Part shown: positions 50,829-60,030 of the stretch, one piece after another | Layout: every line of letters begins with the position of its first letter | Position numbering within the stretch: position 1 is the first letter of the stretch | Assembly: GCA_039182125.1 (NCBI GenBank) | Contig: JBCDCH010000010.1 | Span: 1-64,000, forward strand | Direction: 5' to 3' | Source of the DNA: Planctomycetota bacterium | GTDB lineage: Bacteria; Planctomycetota; Phycisphaerae; Tepidisphaerales; Tepidisphaeraceae | DNA: 64,000 bases | Made by a program: the position numbers and the translations under genes | The notes under the pieces: model-generated | What the model was told of the DNA's origin: nothing | The model's database searches: none | Seen by the model: the letters and a program-made list of their open reading frames with translations, nothing else

Positions 50829-53048
50829 ATGAGCAACCTGAACCAAGACAACACCCAGACGCGCAAGGTTGTGCCGGCCATTCTGATGGCGGCCGGTGCG
50901 GTCGGCCTGATCGGCCTCGCGGCCCACAGCATGTTCAACGGCCCGGCCGATGCGCTGTCGGCGTCGCCGGACTTCCTGGCCGAGACCGCGATGCTCCAGA
51001 GCGAAGTGAGCGATGAGCCGACCAACGAGGTCGCCGCGATCGCAGCTCCCATCGATATCCCCGCCGACACGACCGACGAAACGGCGATCGGTGCCCCGCG
51101 GTTCGTCCGCGACGCCGTCGCTACCGCGATCGCCGCGCCCACGCCTGTCGCGGAAGCCGAGACGTTCGAGGAGATCGTCGACCCGTATGAGGTTGTCGAG
51201 GCCGACGGTTTCGAGAAGCCGATCGATCAGATCGAACTATCGACCGTGTCGCTGACCGACATCGTCGCGGACGCCGAACCGCTGGCCGAGCCTGTTCCGA
51301 CGCCCGTCGTGATCGAAACACCCGCGCCCATCAAGGTCGCCGAGGCCACCGAAGAGATCGAGCCGGCCCCGCTGGCCGACATCGACGGAGCCACTGACAG
51401 TTTCGTCCGCGAAGGCCTCTCCGAGCGGGGGGATGTGCGTATGCCCGTCGCCGGTTCGCAGGTCATCACGACCAACCGGCCGTTCACCCGCGTGAGCGTC
51501 GGCTCGCCCGACATCGCCGAGGTCAATCCGCTGGGCGTCGACTCCCTGCTCGTCACCGCCAAGGCCACCGGCCACACGCAGCTCATCCTGTGGGACGAGG
51601 ACGATCAGAGCGAGATGATCCAGCTCGCGGTGGAGCCGGACTTTGCCGCACTTCGGGATGCGATGCTCGTGGCGTTTCCGAACGAAGACATCAGCATCAC
51701 GCCGGTCGGTAACACGATCGCCTTGCAGGGCCGCGTGTCGGACATCGACACCGCCGAGCAGATCCTCGAAGTCGCCAGTACGTTCGCCGATGAAGTCGTG
51801 AACCTGCTCGAAATCGGTGGCGGACAGACCGTGATGCTTCGCGTTCGGTTCGCCGAGGTCAGCCGTGACATGTCACGCGAGTTGGGCATCAACTTCGGCT
51901 TCCAGGACGGACCGACGATCTTCGGCAGCAACATCGGCGCAATCGCCCCGATCGGCCAGGCCGGCGGTTCGATCATCACGCCGCTGGGCAGTTCGCCGGG
52001 CGTGCAGGCTTTCGCCACCGGCAGCATCGATGGCGATCCGTTCTTCGGCTTCGTCAACGCGCTCAAGGAGGCCAACCTTCTGCGGATGCTCAGCGAGCCG
52101 AACGTCACCGTCATGAGCGGCCAGAAGGGCACGATGCTCGCCGGTGGCGAAATCCCCGTCCCTGTGCCGCAGGAAGAAACGATTACGATCGAATACAAAG
52201 AGTTCGGTGTGCGGCTCGACTACGTGCCGACCGTGCTCGGCGACGGGCGTATCCGTCTCAAGCTCGACACACGTTCCAGCGACCTCGACTTTGCCCGAGC
52301 GGTCACGATCGCCGGCCTGCAGATCCCGGCCCTGAACACCAAGGAAAACTCGACCACGGTCGAACTCGCCCCGGGCCAGACGCTGATGATCGGCGGGCTG
52401 CTCGAGAGCCGGGTCACCGCGAACCGCTCGTCCGTGCCGGGCCTGGGCGAACTTCCGATCGTCGGTGCACTGTTCCGTTCGGTTCGCTACGAGCGTGCCG
52501 AGACCGAGCTAGTCGTGATGGTCACGCCGACGCTCGTTGAAGGGATGAACCCGGACGTGACACCGGAAGTCCCCGGCGATCGCTGGCGGCACCCGGATGA
52601 TCTTGAACTCTTCGGGTTCGGCGAGTTCGGTGAGGACATCTCCAACAAACCCGAGCCGGCACCGGTGGTCGAGCCCGTCGTCGATGGTGAAGTAAGCGAT
52701 ACCGAAACCGTGCTGGCCAACGAAGGCGAAGCAGAACCCGACGTCACCGAAGTGATCGCGGTCAAGGAAGACGAAGACGTCATGGTTGAAGACCAGGCCG
52801 TCGAGACCGACACCGTGCCCGCCGCCGAAGACGCGAAGCTCGAAGCACCGGCCGAGGTGGAAGAAGCGATCGAGCAGAGCACCGAGGCGATCGACGATCA
52901 GCCCCGTCGCGAGACGGCTGCACCCATGGTCATCGAACCCGCCACCGCAAAAGACGCCGCCGAGCCGACGCCATTCTCGGCGACCACGCAACGCGAGCTG
53001 CCCACCGGGCCGCGCTTCATCGGGTTCATCGGCTTCAGCGAAAAATAA
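50829..53048 (+). CDS. cpaC: Tad secretin CpaC/RcpA with long acidic extensions
   Basis: A 739-residue outer-membrane secretin. An N-terminal hydrophobic segment (AILMAAGAVGLIGLAAHSMF) is followed by an unusually long Glu/Ala/Pro-rich linker to about residue 200. Next come the pilus N-domain (NRPFTRVSVGSPDIAEVNPLG), a BON-like or N1 domain (ITPVGNTIALQGRVSD) and the secretin beta-domain (VMLRVRFAEVSRDM to SVPGLGELPIVGALFRS and ELVVMVTPTLV). A C-terminal acidic extension of about 155 residues ends PTGPRFIGFIGFSEK. Most CpaC proteins are about 450-550 residues, so both extensions are notable. Confidence 0.92.
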   Translation: MSNLNQDNTQTRKVVPAILMAAGAVGLIGLAAHSMFNGPADALSASPDFLAETAMLQSEVSDEPTNEVAAIAAPIDIPADTTDETAIGAPRFVRDAVATAIAAPTPVAEAETFEEIVDPYEVVEADGFEKPIDQIELSTVSLTDIVADAEPLAEPVPTPVVIETPAPIKVAEATEEIEPAPLADIDGATDSFVREGLSERGDVRMPVAGSQVITTNRPFTRVSVGSPDIAEVNPLGVDSLLVTAKATGHTQLILWDEDDQSEMIQLAVEPDFAALRDAMLVAFPNEDISITPVGNTIALQGRVSDIDTAEQILEVASTFADEVVNLLEIGGGQTVMLRVRFAEVSRDMSRELGINFGFQDGPTIFGSNIGAIAPIGQAGGSIITPLGSSPGVQAFATGSIDGDPFFGFVNALKEANLLRMLSEPNVTVMSGQKGTMLAGGEIPVPVPQEETITIEYKEFGVRLDYVPTVLGDGRIRLKLDTRSSDLDFARAVTIAGLQIPALNTKENSTTVELAPGQTLMIGGLLESRVTANRSSVPGLGELPIVGALFRSVRYERAETELVVMVTPTLVEGMNPDVTPEVPGDRWRHPDDLELFGFGEFGEDISNKPEPAPVVEPVVDGEVSDTETVLANEGEAEPDVTEVIAVKEDEDVMVEDQAVETDTVPAAEDAKLEAPAEVEEAIEQSTEAIDDQPRRETAAPMVIEPATAKDAAEPTPFSATTQRELPTGPRFIGFIGFSEK

Positions 53049-53127
53049 GCACGCCCACCCATCCACGCACGCAAGTAGTTAGACACGCAGCAATCCGCCG
53101 GCAAATGACCGGCCAATAGGACAAACC

Positions 53128-54264
53128 ATGTTCATTCAGCTCTCCGCCATCATCGTGGACTCCGACGCCGAAAACCGCGTCGAACTGTGCGAGTTCCTCA
53201 ACGGGCTCGGCGTCAACGTCGCCCAGCAACTCGACAGTGTCGAGCACCTCGACACTTACCTCGCACGGTCTGAAGCCCCGCAGCTTGCGATCGTCAACCT
53301 CGATCCCAACGCGGCGGACATGCTCCACACGATCAGCGACCTGCCGGGTAAGTACCCCGGCGTGGCGTTCTTCGTGATGAGCCAGGTGCTCGATCCTCAG
53401 TTGCTGATGGACGCGATGGCCCACGGCTTCCGCGAGTTCGTTCCGCTGCCAATCCAGGAACAGAAGTTCGGCGCGAGCCTTGAGCGTGTCGCCAAGGTTC
53501 ACAACGTCGGCCGCAAGGGCAAGATCATTCAGGTCATCCCGACGATCGGCGGCTGTGGTAGCACCACCGTTGCGTGCAACATCGCGGCGAGCCTCGCCGA
53601 ACAGGGCAAGGCGTGCCTCGTCGACATGGACTTGGTTCGTGGCGGCTGTGCCTCGGCCTTCGACGCCGAGCCGCGCTACAACCTCGCCGATGTGATGGAC
53701 AATGCCCAGCAGGTCGATCCGCAAGTGCTCGATCGTGCCCTGTGGGTTCACGAGAACAGCGGCCTGAACATCCTGCCGCGCCCCGACCTCCCCGAGGACA
53801 CCCAACGGATCAACCAGGCCGGCATCAACAAGCTGATGAACCTGCTCGGCCGCATGTTCGACTACACCGTGGTCGACTCGGTGATGAGCATCGACCCGGT
53901 TTATTCGACGACGATCCAGTTGGCCGACATGAACGTGATCGTGATGCAGCTCAACGTGCCTAGTGCGCGTAACGCGGAACGTTTCGTAGGCACGCTCCGC
54001 CGCATGGGCGTCGAAAGCAGCAAGATCAAGGTCGTCGTGAACCGCTATGTGAAAAAGGGCTGGGACATCAATCCGCGTGAGGTCGAGAAGGCCCTGGGGT
54101 TGGAGATCGCCTGGATGGTGCCCAACGACTTCAAGAACGCGATCGCCGCGATCAACTATGGCGAGCCGGTGGTGCTGCGTGCGCCGCGTAGCGAGATTTC
54201 ACAGTCACTGCGTCAGTTCGCCAACTCGATCAACGCGCTGGCCGACACCAAACAGGCCGCCTGA
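53128..54264 (+). CDS. cpaE: Tad locus polar-localisation ATPase CpaE/TadZ with degenerate P-loop
   Basis: A 378-residue protein: an N-terminal receiver-like domain (LSAIIVDSDAENRVELCEFL, with Asp in IVNLDPNAAD) and a C-terminal ParA/MinD-type domain from about residue 133. The Walker A region reads PTIGGCGSTTVACN at about residues 138-151. Both lysines of the deviant KGGxGK(S/T) motif are missing. The Mg-site Asp is present in CLVDMDLV. TadZ proteins are known to vary here, and nucleotide binding without hydrolysis is plausible. It probably positions the pilus machine. Confidence 0.92.
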   Translation: MFIQLSAIIVDSDAENRVELCEFLNGLGVNVAQQLDSVEHLDTYLARSEAPQLAIVNLDPNAADMLHTISDLPGKYPGVAFFVMSQVLDPQLLMDAMAHGFREFVPLPIQEQKFGASLERVAKVHNVGRKGKIIQVIPTIGGCGSTTVACNIAASLAEQGKACLVDMDLVRGGCASAFDAEPRYNLADVMDNAQQVDPQVLDRALWVHENSGLNILPRPDLPEDTQRINQAGINKLMNLLGRMFDYTVVDSVMSIDPVYSTTIQLADMNVIVMQLNVPSARNAERFVGTLRRMGVESSKIKVVVNRYVKKGWDINPREVEKALGLEIAWMVPNDFKNAIAAINYGEPVVLRAPRSEISQSLRQFANSINALADTKQAA

Positions 54265-54325
54265 ACCCGCTGCCAAGTCGGACACCGAATTGGACACTGC
54301 AGTAGCCACACCGAGGACATAAGCC

Positions 54326-55837
54326 ATGGGCCTATTCACCAAAAGCAGCGGCGTCACGCTCCCGGACCCCAAGATGCTCCCGAGCTTCGACGGAAAGAAG
54401 GAAGACGATCAGCAGGCCGCGCCCGAATCCGCGCCGTCTGCCAAAGCACCTTCGCCCGCGTCGGGAGGAGACGGTGACAAGCCGGTCTTCAGCGCCGCCG
54501 CCCACGCCGCCGCCGAGGCCAAGCGGACCAAACTCGTCGTCCCGCCGGCCGCCCCCGAACGCCAGCAGAAGCTCACGCAGATGAAGGTGCGCATCCACCA
54601 ACAGTTGGTGGATCGGCTCGACATGCAGAACATGCGCAACCTCCCCGCGGACGTCGTCCGCGCCGAGGTGCGCAACCTGGTCCGCGAACTGTGTCGCGAT
54701 GAAGATTCGTTGCTCACCGGAAGCGAACAGGAAACGTTGATGGAAGAGGTGATGGACGAGACGTTCGGTCTCGGCCCGCTCGAAACCATCCTCAAGGATC
54801 CCAAGGTCAGCGACATCCTCATCAACCGCCATGACCAGATTTATGTCGAGAAGGGCGGCAAGCTTGAGGTCTCCGACGTCAACTTCCGCGACAACACCCA
54901 CCTGCGTCAGATCATCGACCGCATCTGTGCGGGCGTGGGTCGGCGCGTGGACGAAACCTCGCCGATGGTCGACGCGCGTTTGAGCGACGGCTCTCGTGTG
55001 AACGCGATCATCCCGCCGCTGGCACTCGACGGTTGTGCGATGTCGATTCGTCGCTTCGGTTCCAAGCCGTTGCAGTTGGAGGACCTCATTCGATTCGGGG
55101 CGTTCCCGGCGGAAGTGATGGACTTCCTCGCCGCCGCGGTGCAGGCCCGCTGCAACATTCTCATCTCCGGTGGTACGGGTTCTGGTAAGACGACGCTATT
55201 GAACTCGCTGAGCCGTTACGTGCCGGCCGACGAACGTGTGATCACGATCGAGGACGCCGCGGAACTGCAACTGCAACAACCGCACGTCGTCCGCCTCGAA
55301 ACCCGCCCGGCCAACATCGAAGGCAAGGGCGAGGTCACCGCTCGCGAGCTGGTGAAGAACTGTCTGCGTATGCGTCCGGACCGGATCATCGTCGGCGAAT
55401 GTCGTGCGGGTGAGGCACTGGACATGCTCCAGGCCATGAACACCGGTCACGACGGTTCGATGACCACGATCCACGCCAACACGCCACGCGATGCCATCAG
55501 CCGTCTCGAAGTGATGATCGCCATGGCCGGCTACGACATCCCCGTCCGCGGCATGCGGCAACAGATCGGCAGCGCAGTCGACATCATCGTTCAGGCTCGC
55601 CGACTCACGGGTGGCCCCCGAAAAGTCACGCACGTTACCGAAGTCGTCGGTATGGAAGGCGAGCAGATCACCATGCACGATCTGTTCCGGTTCAACCAGG
55701 ACGGCATCGACGAACACGGCAAAGCCCGCGGCCACTTCGAAGCCACCGGCATGCGACCTGCCGTGAGCGATCGCATCGAACACCGCGGCATCCGCCTGCC
55801 CGCCGACATGTTCGAGAAGCGGCGGATCGAAGTGTGA
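54326..55837 (+). CDS. cpaF: Tad pilus assembly ATPase CpaF/TadA
   Basis: A 503-residue cytosolic secretion ATPase of the VirB11/PilT class that powers Flp pilus assembly. The N-terminal about 90 residues are disordered, Ala/Pro/Lys-rich. The core has [19 protein letters not shown], Walker [15 protein letters not shown] at about 281-294, the Asp box [10 protein letters not shown], the His box and Walker B region ([26 protein letters not shown] in order), and [13 protein letters not shown]. All catalytic motifs are intact. It is followed by the two GspF-like membrane proteins with which it works. Confidence 0.95.
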   Translation: MGLFTKSSGVTLPDPKMLPSFDGKKEDDQQAAPESAPSAKAPSPASGGDGDKPVFSAAAHAAAEAKRTKLVVPPAAPERQQKLTQMKVRIHQQLVDRLDMQNMRNLPADVVRAEVRNLVRELCRDEDSLLTGSEQETLMEEVMDETFGLGPLETILKDPKVSDILINRHDQIYVEKGGKLEVSDVNFRDNTHLRQIIDRICAGVGRRVDETSPMVDARLSDGSRVNAIIPPLALDGCAMSIRRFGSKPLQLEDLIRFGAFPAEVMDFLAAAVQARCNILISGGTGSGKTTLLNSLSRYVPADERVITIEDAAELQLQQPHVVRLETRPANIEGKGEVTARELVKNCLRMRPDRIIVGECRAGEALDMLQAMNTGHDGSMTTIHANTPRDAISRLEVMIAMAGYDIPVRGMRQQIGSAVDIIVQARRLTGGPRKVTHVTEVVGMEGEQITMHDLFRFNQDGIDEHGKARGHFEATGMRPAVSDRIEHRGIRLPADMFEKRRIEV

Positions 55838-55883
55838 CACGTTCCAGATTGCCTGTTCGATTTACTTCCGACACGTTCCCGCC

Positions 55884-56870
55884 ATGAGCCCCATCATCCT
55901 CACCATCTTCGCGTTTCTCGCCGTGGGTTGTCTCGTGTTCGGGGCAACGCAGGTGATCCTGTCGATGACCGACAAGGACGCCAAGCAGCTCAAACGGCGT
56001 CTGGACCGCACGGAGAAACCCAAGGAAGCCGAGGACAAGCAAGGCCGACTCGTCGACCCGCGCTCGATGATCATCAGCGCCGAGGACGACTTCCCCGGCT
56101 GGACGGCCAAGATCGCCAAGTACCGTCTAGTTCAGAACGTCAGCCAGTTGCTTGTGCAGGCGTACCCGGACTTCGGGCTCGACAAGTTCTTCTATCTCGT
56201 GGCCGGCTTCGGCGGCGGGGCGGCGCTGATCGTCCTGCTCTTTACCGGATCGGCCTTCGTTGCGTTGGTCGCGGCGATCATGTTCGGGCTCATGCCGTTC
56301 ATGTGGCTCACCCGCAAACGCAACAAGCGTCAGCGGCTCATGGAAGACCAGATTCCGGACTCGCTCGACTTCCTCGCCCGAAGCCTCAAGGCCGGCCATT
56401 CGCTCTCGACCGGCTTCCAGATGATGGGCGAGGAACTGCCCGCGCCGATCAACGAGGAGTTCGCCCGCGCCTACGACCGGCACTCGCTCGGCACGAGCAT
56501 GGAGGACGCGCTCAAGCAGATGATCAAGCACGTCGAGTCGACCGACTTCGCGTTCTTCGTCACCGCGGTACTCATCCAACGCCAGACGGGCGGCGACTTG
56601 TGCAAAGTGCTCGAGAACATCTCCGAGATGATCCGCCAGCGCATCCGGCTGCAGAAGTCGGTCAAGGCCAAGACCGCCGAAGGCCGCTTCACCGGCTACA
56701 TCCTCACCGCCTTCCCCGCCGTTCTGTTCGTGATTTGCTACGTCATGGCACCGGACAACTGGGGCGTGCTGCTCGAAGACTCGTTGGGCCAGATGATGCT
56801 CGGCGGTGCGTTCTGCATGCAGCTCATGGGGCTGTTCATGATCCGCAAGATGACCACGCTCAAGGTGTAA
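55884..56870 (+). CDS. tadB: Tad pilus inner-membrane platform protein TadB
   Basis: A 328-residue inner-membrane protein with N-terminal helix (IILTIFAFLAVGCLVFGATQ), two central helices and two C-terminal helices. They flank a cytoplasmic GspF-type domain: DSLDFLARSLKAGHSLSTGFQMM then IKHVESTDFAFFVTAVLIQRQTGGDL. It forms the assembly platform with TadC. The gene lies 46 bp after cpaF and 19 bp before tadC. Confidence 0.92.
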   Translation: MSPIILTIFAFLAVGCLVFGATQVILSMTDKDAKQLKRRLDRTEKPKEAEDKQGRLVDPRSMIISAEDDFPGWTAKIAKYRLVQNVSQLLVQAYPDFGLDKFFYLVAGFGGGAALIVLLFTGSAFVALVAAIMFGLMPFMWLTRKRNKRQRLMEDQIPDSLDFLARSLKAGHSLSTGFQMMGEELPAPINEEFARAYDRHSLGTSMEDALKQMIKHVESTDFAFFVTAVLIQRQTGGDLCKVLENISEMIRQRIRLQKSVKAKTAEGRFTGYILTAFPAVLFVICYVMAPDNWGVLLEDSLGQMMLGGAFCMQLMGLFMIRKMTTLKV

Positions 56871-56889
56871 CCCGCACGGGGATTTTCAT

Positions 56890-57840
56890 ATGACACACTC
56901 ACTTCTTCATCTGGCCGCGTCCGGTGCGATGCCGATCATGTTCGCCATCTGTGCCGCGGGGACCGTCGGCCTGATCGCTTATGGTGTCGGACAGCTCGTG
57001 CTTAGCGGTACGGGCAACAAGCTCGGCGACCGCCTCCGCGGTGGCAAGGGGCAGGCCGTTGCGATCACCAAGGAAAAGCCGTCGGCCGCCACCCACATCA
57101 AGGCGCTGTTCCAGAAGGTCGCCAAGCCGTTCCTGCCCGAAGACGGCGGCGCGCTCGGCAACCTGCGAGGCAAGATGATCGCCGCCGGGATCTACTCGCC
57201 CAGCGCGGTGCATGTGTTCATCGGCTTCCGCGTCGCCGGCCTGATGGGCGGGGCCATCCTCGGATTGCTACTCGGTTCGATCTTCGGGAAGTTCGCGTTG
57301 TTCATCGCCGTGTTCGGCTTCATCGGATACTTCCTGCCCAGCTTCTGGCTCAAGAACAAGATCAGCGGCAACCAGAAGGAGTTGCAGTTCGGCCTGCCCG
57401 ATGCGTTGGACTTGTTGGTGGTTTGTGTCGAGGCGGGCCTGACGATCGACGCGGCCATGCAGCGCGTGGCCGAGGAGTTGTCCGTCGCTCACCCGGCGAT
57501 CGCGCGTGAGTTCGGCATCATGAACATGGAGACCCGTATCGGCATCGGCCGGTCCGACGCGCTCAAGAACCTCGGGCAACGCACGCAGAACCCGCCGTTG
57601 CAGGGTCTGGCCGCGATGCTTGTTCAGGCCGAGCGGTTCGGCACGAGCGTCTCGACCGCACTGCACGTCCAGGCCGATAGCCTCCGCCAGCAACGCCACT
57701 TCAAGGCCGAGGAGAAGGCTGCCAAGGCCACGGTGAAGCTTAACTTCCCGTTGGTGTTGTTCATCTTCCCGGCCACGTTCATCGTTCTGCTCGGCCCGCC
57801 CGTGCTCGGCTTCCTGTCCGGCATGTCGCAGGCGCAATAA
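56890..57840 (+). CDS. tadC: Tad pilus inner-membrane platform protein TadC
   Basis: A 316-residue membrane protein with the same architecture as TadB: N-terminal helix, central helices, a GspF-type domain (LPDALDLLVVCVEAGLTIDAAMQRV, then GLAAMLVQAERFGTSVSTALHVQAD) and C-terminal helices (FPLVLFIFPATFIVLLGPPVL). It is the second half of the platform. The following lipoprotein gene begins 72 bp downstream and completes the Tad row. Confidence 0.92.
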   Translation: MTHSLLHLAASGAMPIMFAICAAGTVGLIAYGVGQLVLSGTGNKLGDRLRGGKGQAVAITKEKPSAATHIKALFQKVAKPFLPEDGGALGNLRGKMIAAGIYSPSAVHVFIGFRVAGLMGGAILGLLLGSIFGKFALFIAVFGFIGYFLPSFWLKNKISGNQKELQFGLPDALDLLVVCVEAGLTIDAAMQRVAEELSVAHPAIAREFGIMNMETRIGIGRSDALKNLGQRTQNPPLQGLAAMLVQAERFGTSVSTALHVQADSLRQQRHFKAEEKAAKATVKLNFPLVLFIFPATFIVLLGPPVLGFLSGMSQAQ

Positions 57841-57912
57841 CCACGCCCCGGCAAAGTCGACCCGCCCGATCACCGATCCCATCCAAAGACACACCCGCCA
57901 GAAAGAAACGTC

Positions 57913-58443
57913 ATGACCTCCAAGCTCACCAAAATCCCGTTGATGATCGGTACCGCGACGGTGCTGATCGCCGGCTGTGGCAAACTCCCCGAGAGCAACG
58001 ACAAAGCGTTCTTCCCCGAGCGCGACGATCGTCACGCACTGCTCATGGCCGAGCGGCAGGCGGAGATCGGCGCCGCCAAGGACGGCACGCTCTACGCGTT
58101 CCACTTCGACGGTGACGAACTCAACAGCCTCGGCCGGCAGAAGCTCGGCCGGATTGATCGCGGTACGTCGCCGGCGGCCGACCTGACGATCTATGTCGAT
58201 ATCGACATCGACGACGATGCCACCGACGCCCGCAAGGCTTCGGTCGCTGCGTACCTCGACACCCTCGGCGTTCCGGTCGATCGCATCGCCATGAACGACG
58301 GCCCGAACCCGCGTACGCATTCGGTCGCCAAGACGCTCAAAGCCGAGGCAGCCGGCGATCTCGGTCCGGCCGGGAACGACACCGGCGGAATCGGCGGCGC
58401 GACCGGGGGTGGTGAAACGCCCCAAAAGGGCGGGCCGCTCTGA
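57913..58443 (+). CDS. Tad-locus lipoprotein (CpaD/OmpA-like position)
   Basis: A 176-residue lipoprotein with lipobox VLIAGC (Cys 22). The mature part has an OmpA/CpaD-like flavour: LYAFHFDGDELNSLGRQKLGRI, then LTIYVDIDIDDDATDARKASVAAYLDTLGVP in sequence order, with the strand-helix spacing of such domains. The end is Gly-rich and disordered. In other Tad loci CpaD or TadD lipoproteins help place the secretin. This gene occupies that place, but the sequence match is weak. It is the last gene of the locus, convergent with the sigma-54 activator. Confidence 0.7.
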   Translation: MTSKLTKIPLMIGTATVLIAGCGKLPESNDKAFFPERDDRHALLMAERQAEIGAAKDGTLYAFHFDGDELNSLGRQKLGRIDRGTSPAADLTIYVDIDIDDDATDARKASVAAYLDTLGVPVDRIAMNDGPNPRTHSVAKTLKAEAAGDLGPAGNDTGGIGGATGGGETPQKGGPL

Positions 58444-58490
58444 GTGGTTCACCACTGCGGTAAGCAGTTCACCAGATGTGTCTTCCGGAG

Positions 58491-58540
58491 CGGCCTCGGG
58501 TCGTGCGATGCCATGGATGGCCCAGCACGATCCGGGGCCG
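58491..58540. terminator. Stem-loop between convergent transcripts
   Basis: Arms at 58491-58506 and 58525-58540 pair over 16 bp with two G-T pairs. There is no T-run on either strand, so termination is plausible but not certain. It lies between the Tad lipoprotein and the sigma-54 activator gene. Confidence 0.5.
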
Positions 58541-58573
58541 GAGATGTGCGCCGTGGCGGCAAGAGCCGCCGAG

Positions 58574-59701
58574 TCAGCGTGAAGCGATCACGACACCGAG
58601 CTTCCGCATGCGACGGGTGAGCTTTTGCACATGCACGCCCAGCAGCCGCGCGGCGGCGGTCTTGTTCCCGGCCGTCTGCTCGAGGGCGCGCTCAATTGCC
58701 CGGCGTTCGAGCGCGTCGAGGTTGAACTCGGTTTCGATCCGGGCGTGCGTCTCGTCGGCGAACTGCGTCGGTAAGTCCGCCCGTGTCACTGTCGGGCCGG
58801 CCATCACGTGGAGGTATTCGGCCACGTTGGCGACCTCGCGGACGTTGCCCGACCAGCGGTGCCCTAGTAGCGCCGCCGTCGCGTCAGCGTCGACCCACTT
58901 GACCGGCTCATCGTACAAAGCCGCCTGACTGGCCAAAAAGTGATTGACCAGCGGCATGATGTCTTCGCGCCGCTCACGCAACGGAGGGATGTCGAGCGTG
59001 ATCACGTTGAGCCGGAAATATAGGTCTTCGCGGAACTCGCCGCGTTTGACCATGGCCGGCAAATCGCGGTGGGTGGCGCAGACGAGCCGGACATCGACCG
59101 GGTGAGCGGTGGTCGAGCCGACGGGCGTGACGCTGCGATCCTGGATGGCTCGCAGGAGCTTGGCTTGGTGCGCGGGCGAGAGTTCGCCGACCTCGTCGAG
59201 GAAAAGCGTACCCCCCTCGGCCGCGCGGAAGAAACCAACCGCGTCACGGACAGCCCCGGTGAAGGCACCACGGACGTGGCCGAACATCTGACTTTCGAAC
59301 AGAGATTCTGTAAGGGTCGAGCAGTCGACAGCGACCATTGGCCCGTCGGAGCCATGGACTCCTCGGTCCGAAAGGTGGTGGATCGTGCGGGCGAAGAGTT
59401 CCTTGCCCACGCCTGTCTCGCCGAGGACCATGACCGTGGACCGGCGTGGGGCGACATTGCCGGCCACGCGGGCCAACTGGCGCAAGACCGTCGACTCGCC
59501 GACGAGGAGCGGAGCGTCGTCAGGTTTTGACGTGTCAGCGAGGGAGGGGGAGCGGAGGCGCTGGTCTTGAACGAATCCGTCGACGTGCTTTTCATCGACG
59601 ACCCGCGAGGGGTCGTCGGCACACATCACGTCGCGTCGCACCACGCCCTCACGGGCGGAATGGCGGCCCGACATGTCGGAATCGGCCCTGACTGCGGCCA
59701 T
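58574..59701 (-). CDS. Sigma-54-dependent transcriptional activator (enhancer-binding protein)
   Basis: A 375-residue activator. The start is set at ATG 59701, where AAAGGAGAGGGGAG precedes it; the open frame further upstream is not coding-like. The N-terminal 60 residues have no recognisable sensory domain. The AAA+ core has Walker A GETGVGKE (94-101), the sigma-54-contact loop GAFTGA (145-150), Walker B GGTLFLDEVGEL and R-finger segment FREDLYFRLNV. The C-terminal Fis-type helix-turn-helix reads NKTAAARLLGVHVQKLTRRM. Lacking a receiver, it may be controlled by level or by a partner. Targets are unknown; the Tad locus is nearest. Confidence 0.92.
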   Translation of the reverse strand: MAAVRADSDMSGRHSAREGVVRRDVMCADDPSRVVDEKHVDGFVQDQRLRSPSLADTSKPDDAPLLVGESTVLRQLARVAGNVAPRRSTVMVLGETGVGKELFARTIHHLSDRGVHGSDGPMVAVDCSTLTESLFESQMFGHVRGAFTGAVRDAVGFFRAAEGGTLFLDEVGELSPAHQAKLLRAIQDRSVTPVGSTTAHPVDVRLVCATHRDLPAMVKRGEFREDLYFRLNVITLDIPPLRERREDIMPLVNHFLASQAALYDEPVKWVDADATAALLGHRWSGNVREVANVAEYLHVMAGPTVTRADLPTQFADETHARIETEFNLDALERRAIERALEQTAGNKTAAARLLGVHVQKLTRRMRKLGVVIASR

Positions 59702-60030
59702 CGAACGCTCCCCTCTCCTTTCGCGGTGACGGTCAGGAGCATCCTCCTCACAGGTGCCCGGCCGACCGTCGTTAACTGGTTCGCCGCATGCGCGGCTTTC
59801 GTGGAATCTTGGCGCCCCATGTGCGACACCCGAGTTGCCCCGCCGCGGAACGTCCGCGACACCGGGCTTGGCCCGTTCGGGTACCCAGAGATACCCGTCG
59901 GGGTATAACAAATAACCGGAAGGGCGTCCTTGGGCAACGAAAATCCACACGATCGCCGCCTTTTTACGCGGTTTTTGGCCTAAATCGGGGAGGTGCCTAA
60001 ATGTTCCGCAGTGCCGGTGGCCGCAACATG
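59702..60030. other. Upstream region of the sigma-54 activator gene
   Basis: This 329-bp region contains two dyads about 12 bp apart: CCCGTTCGGG at 59872-59881 and TACCCGTCGGGGTA at 59892-59905. They may be binding sites for autoregulation. An AT-rich stretch TATAACAAATAA follows at 59904-59915. I see no gene in it. Confidence 0.45.
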
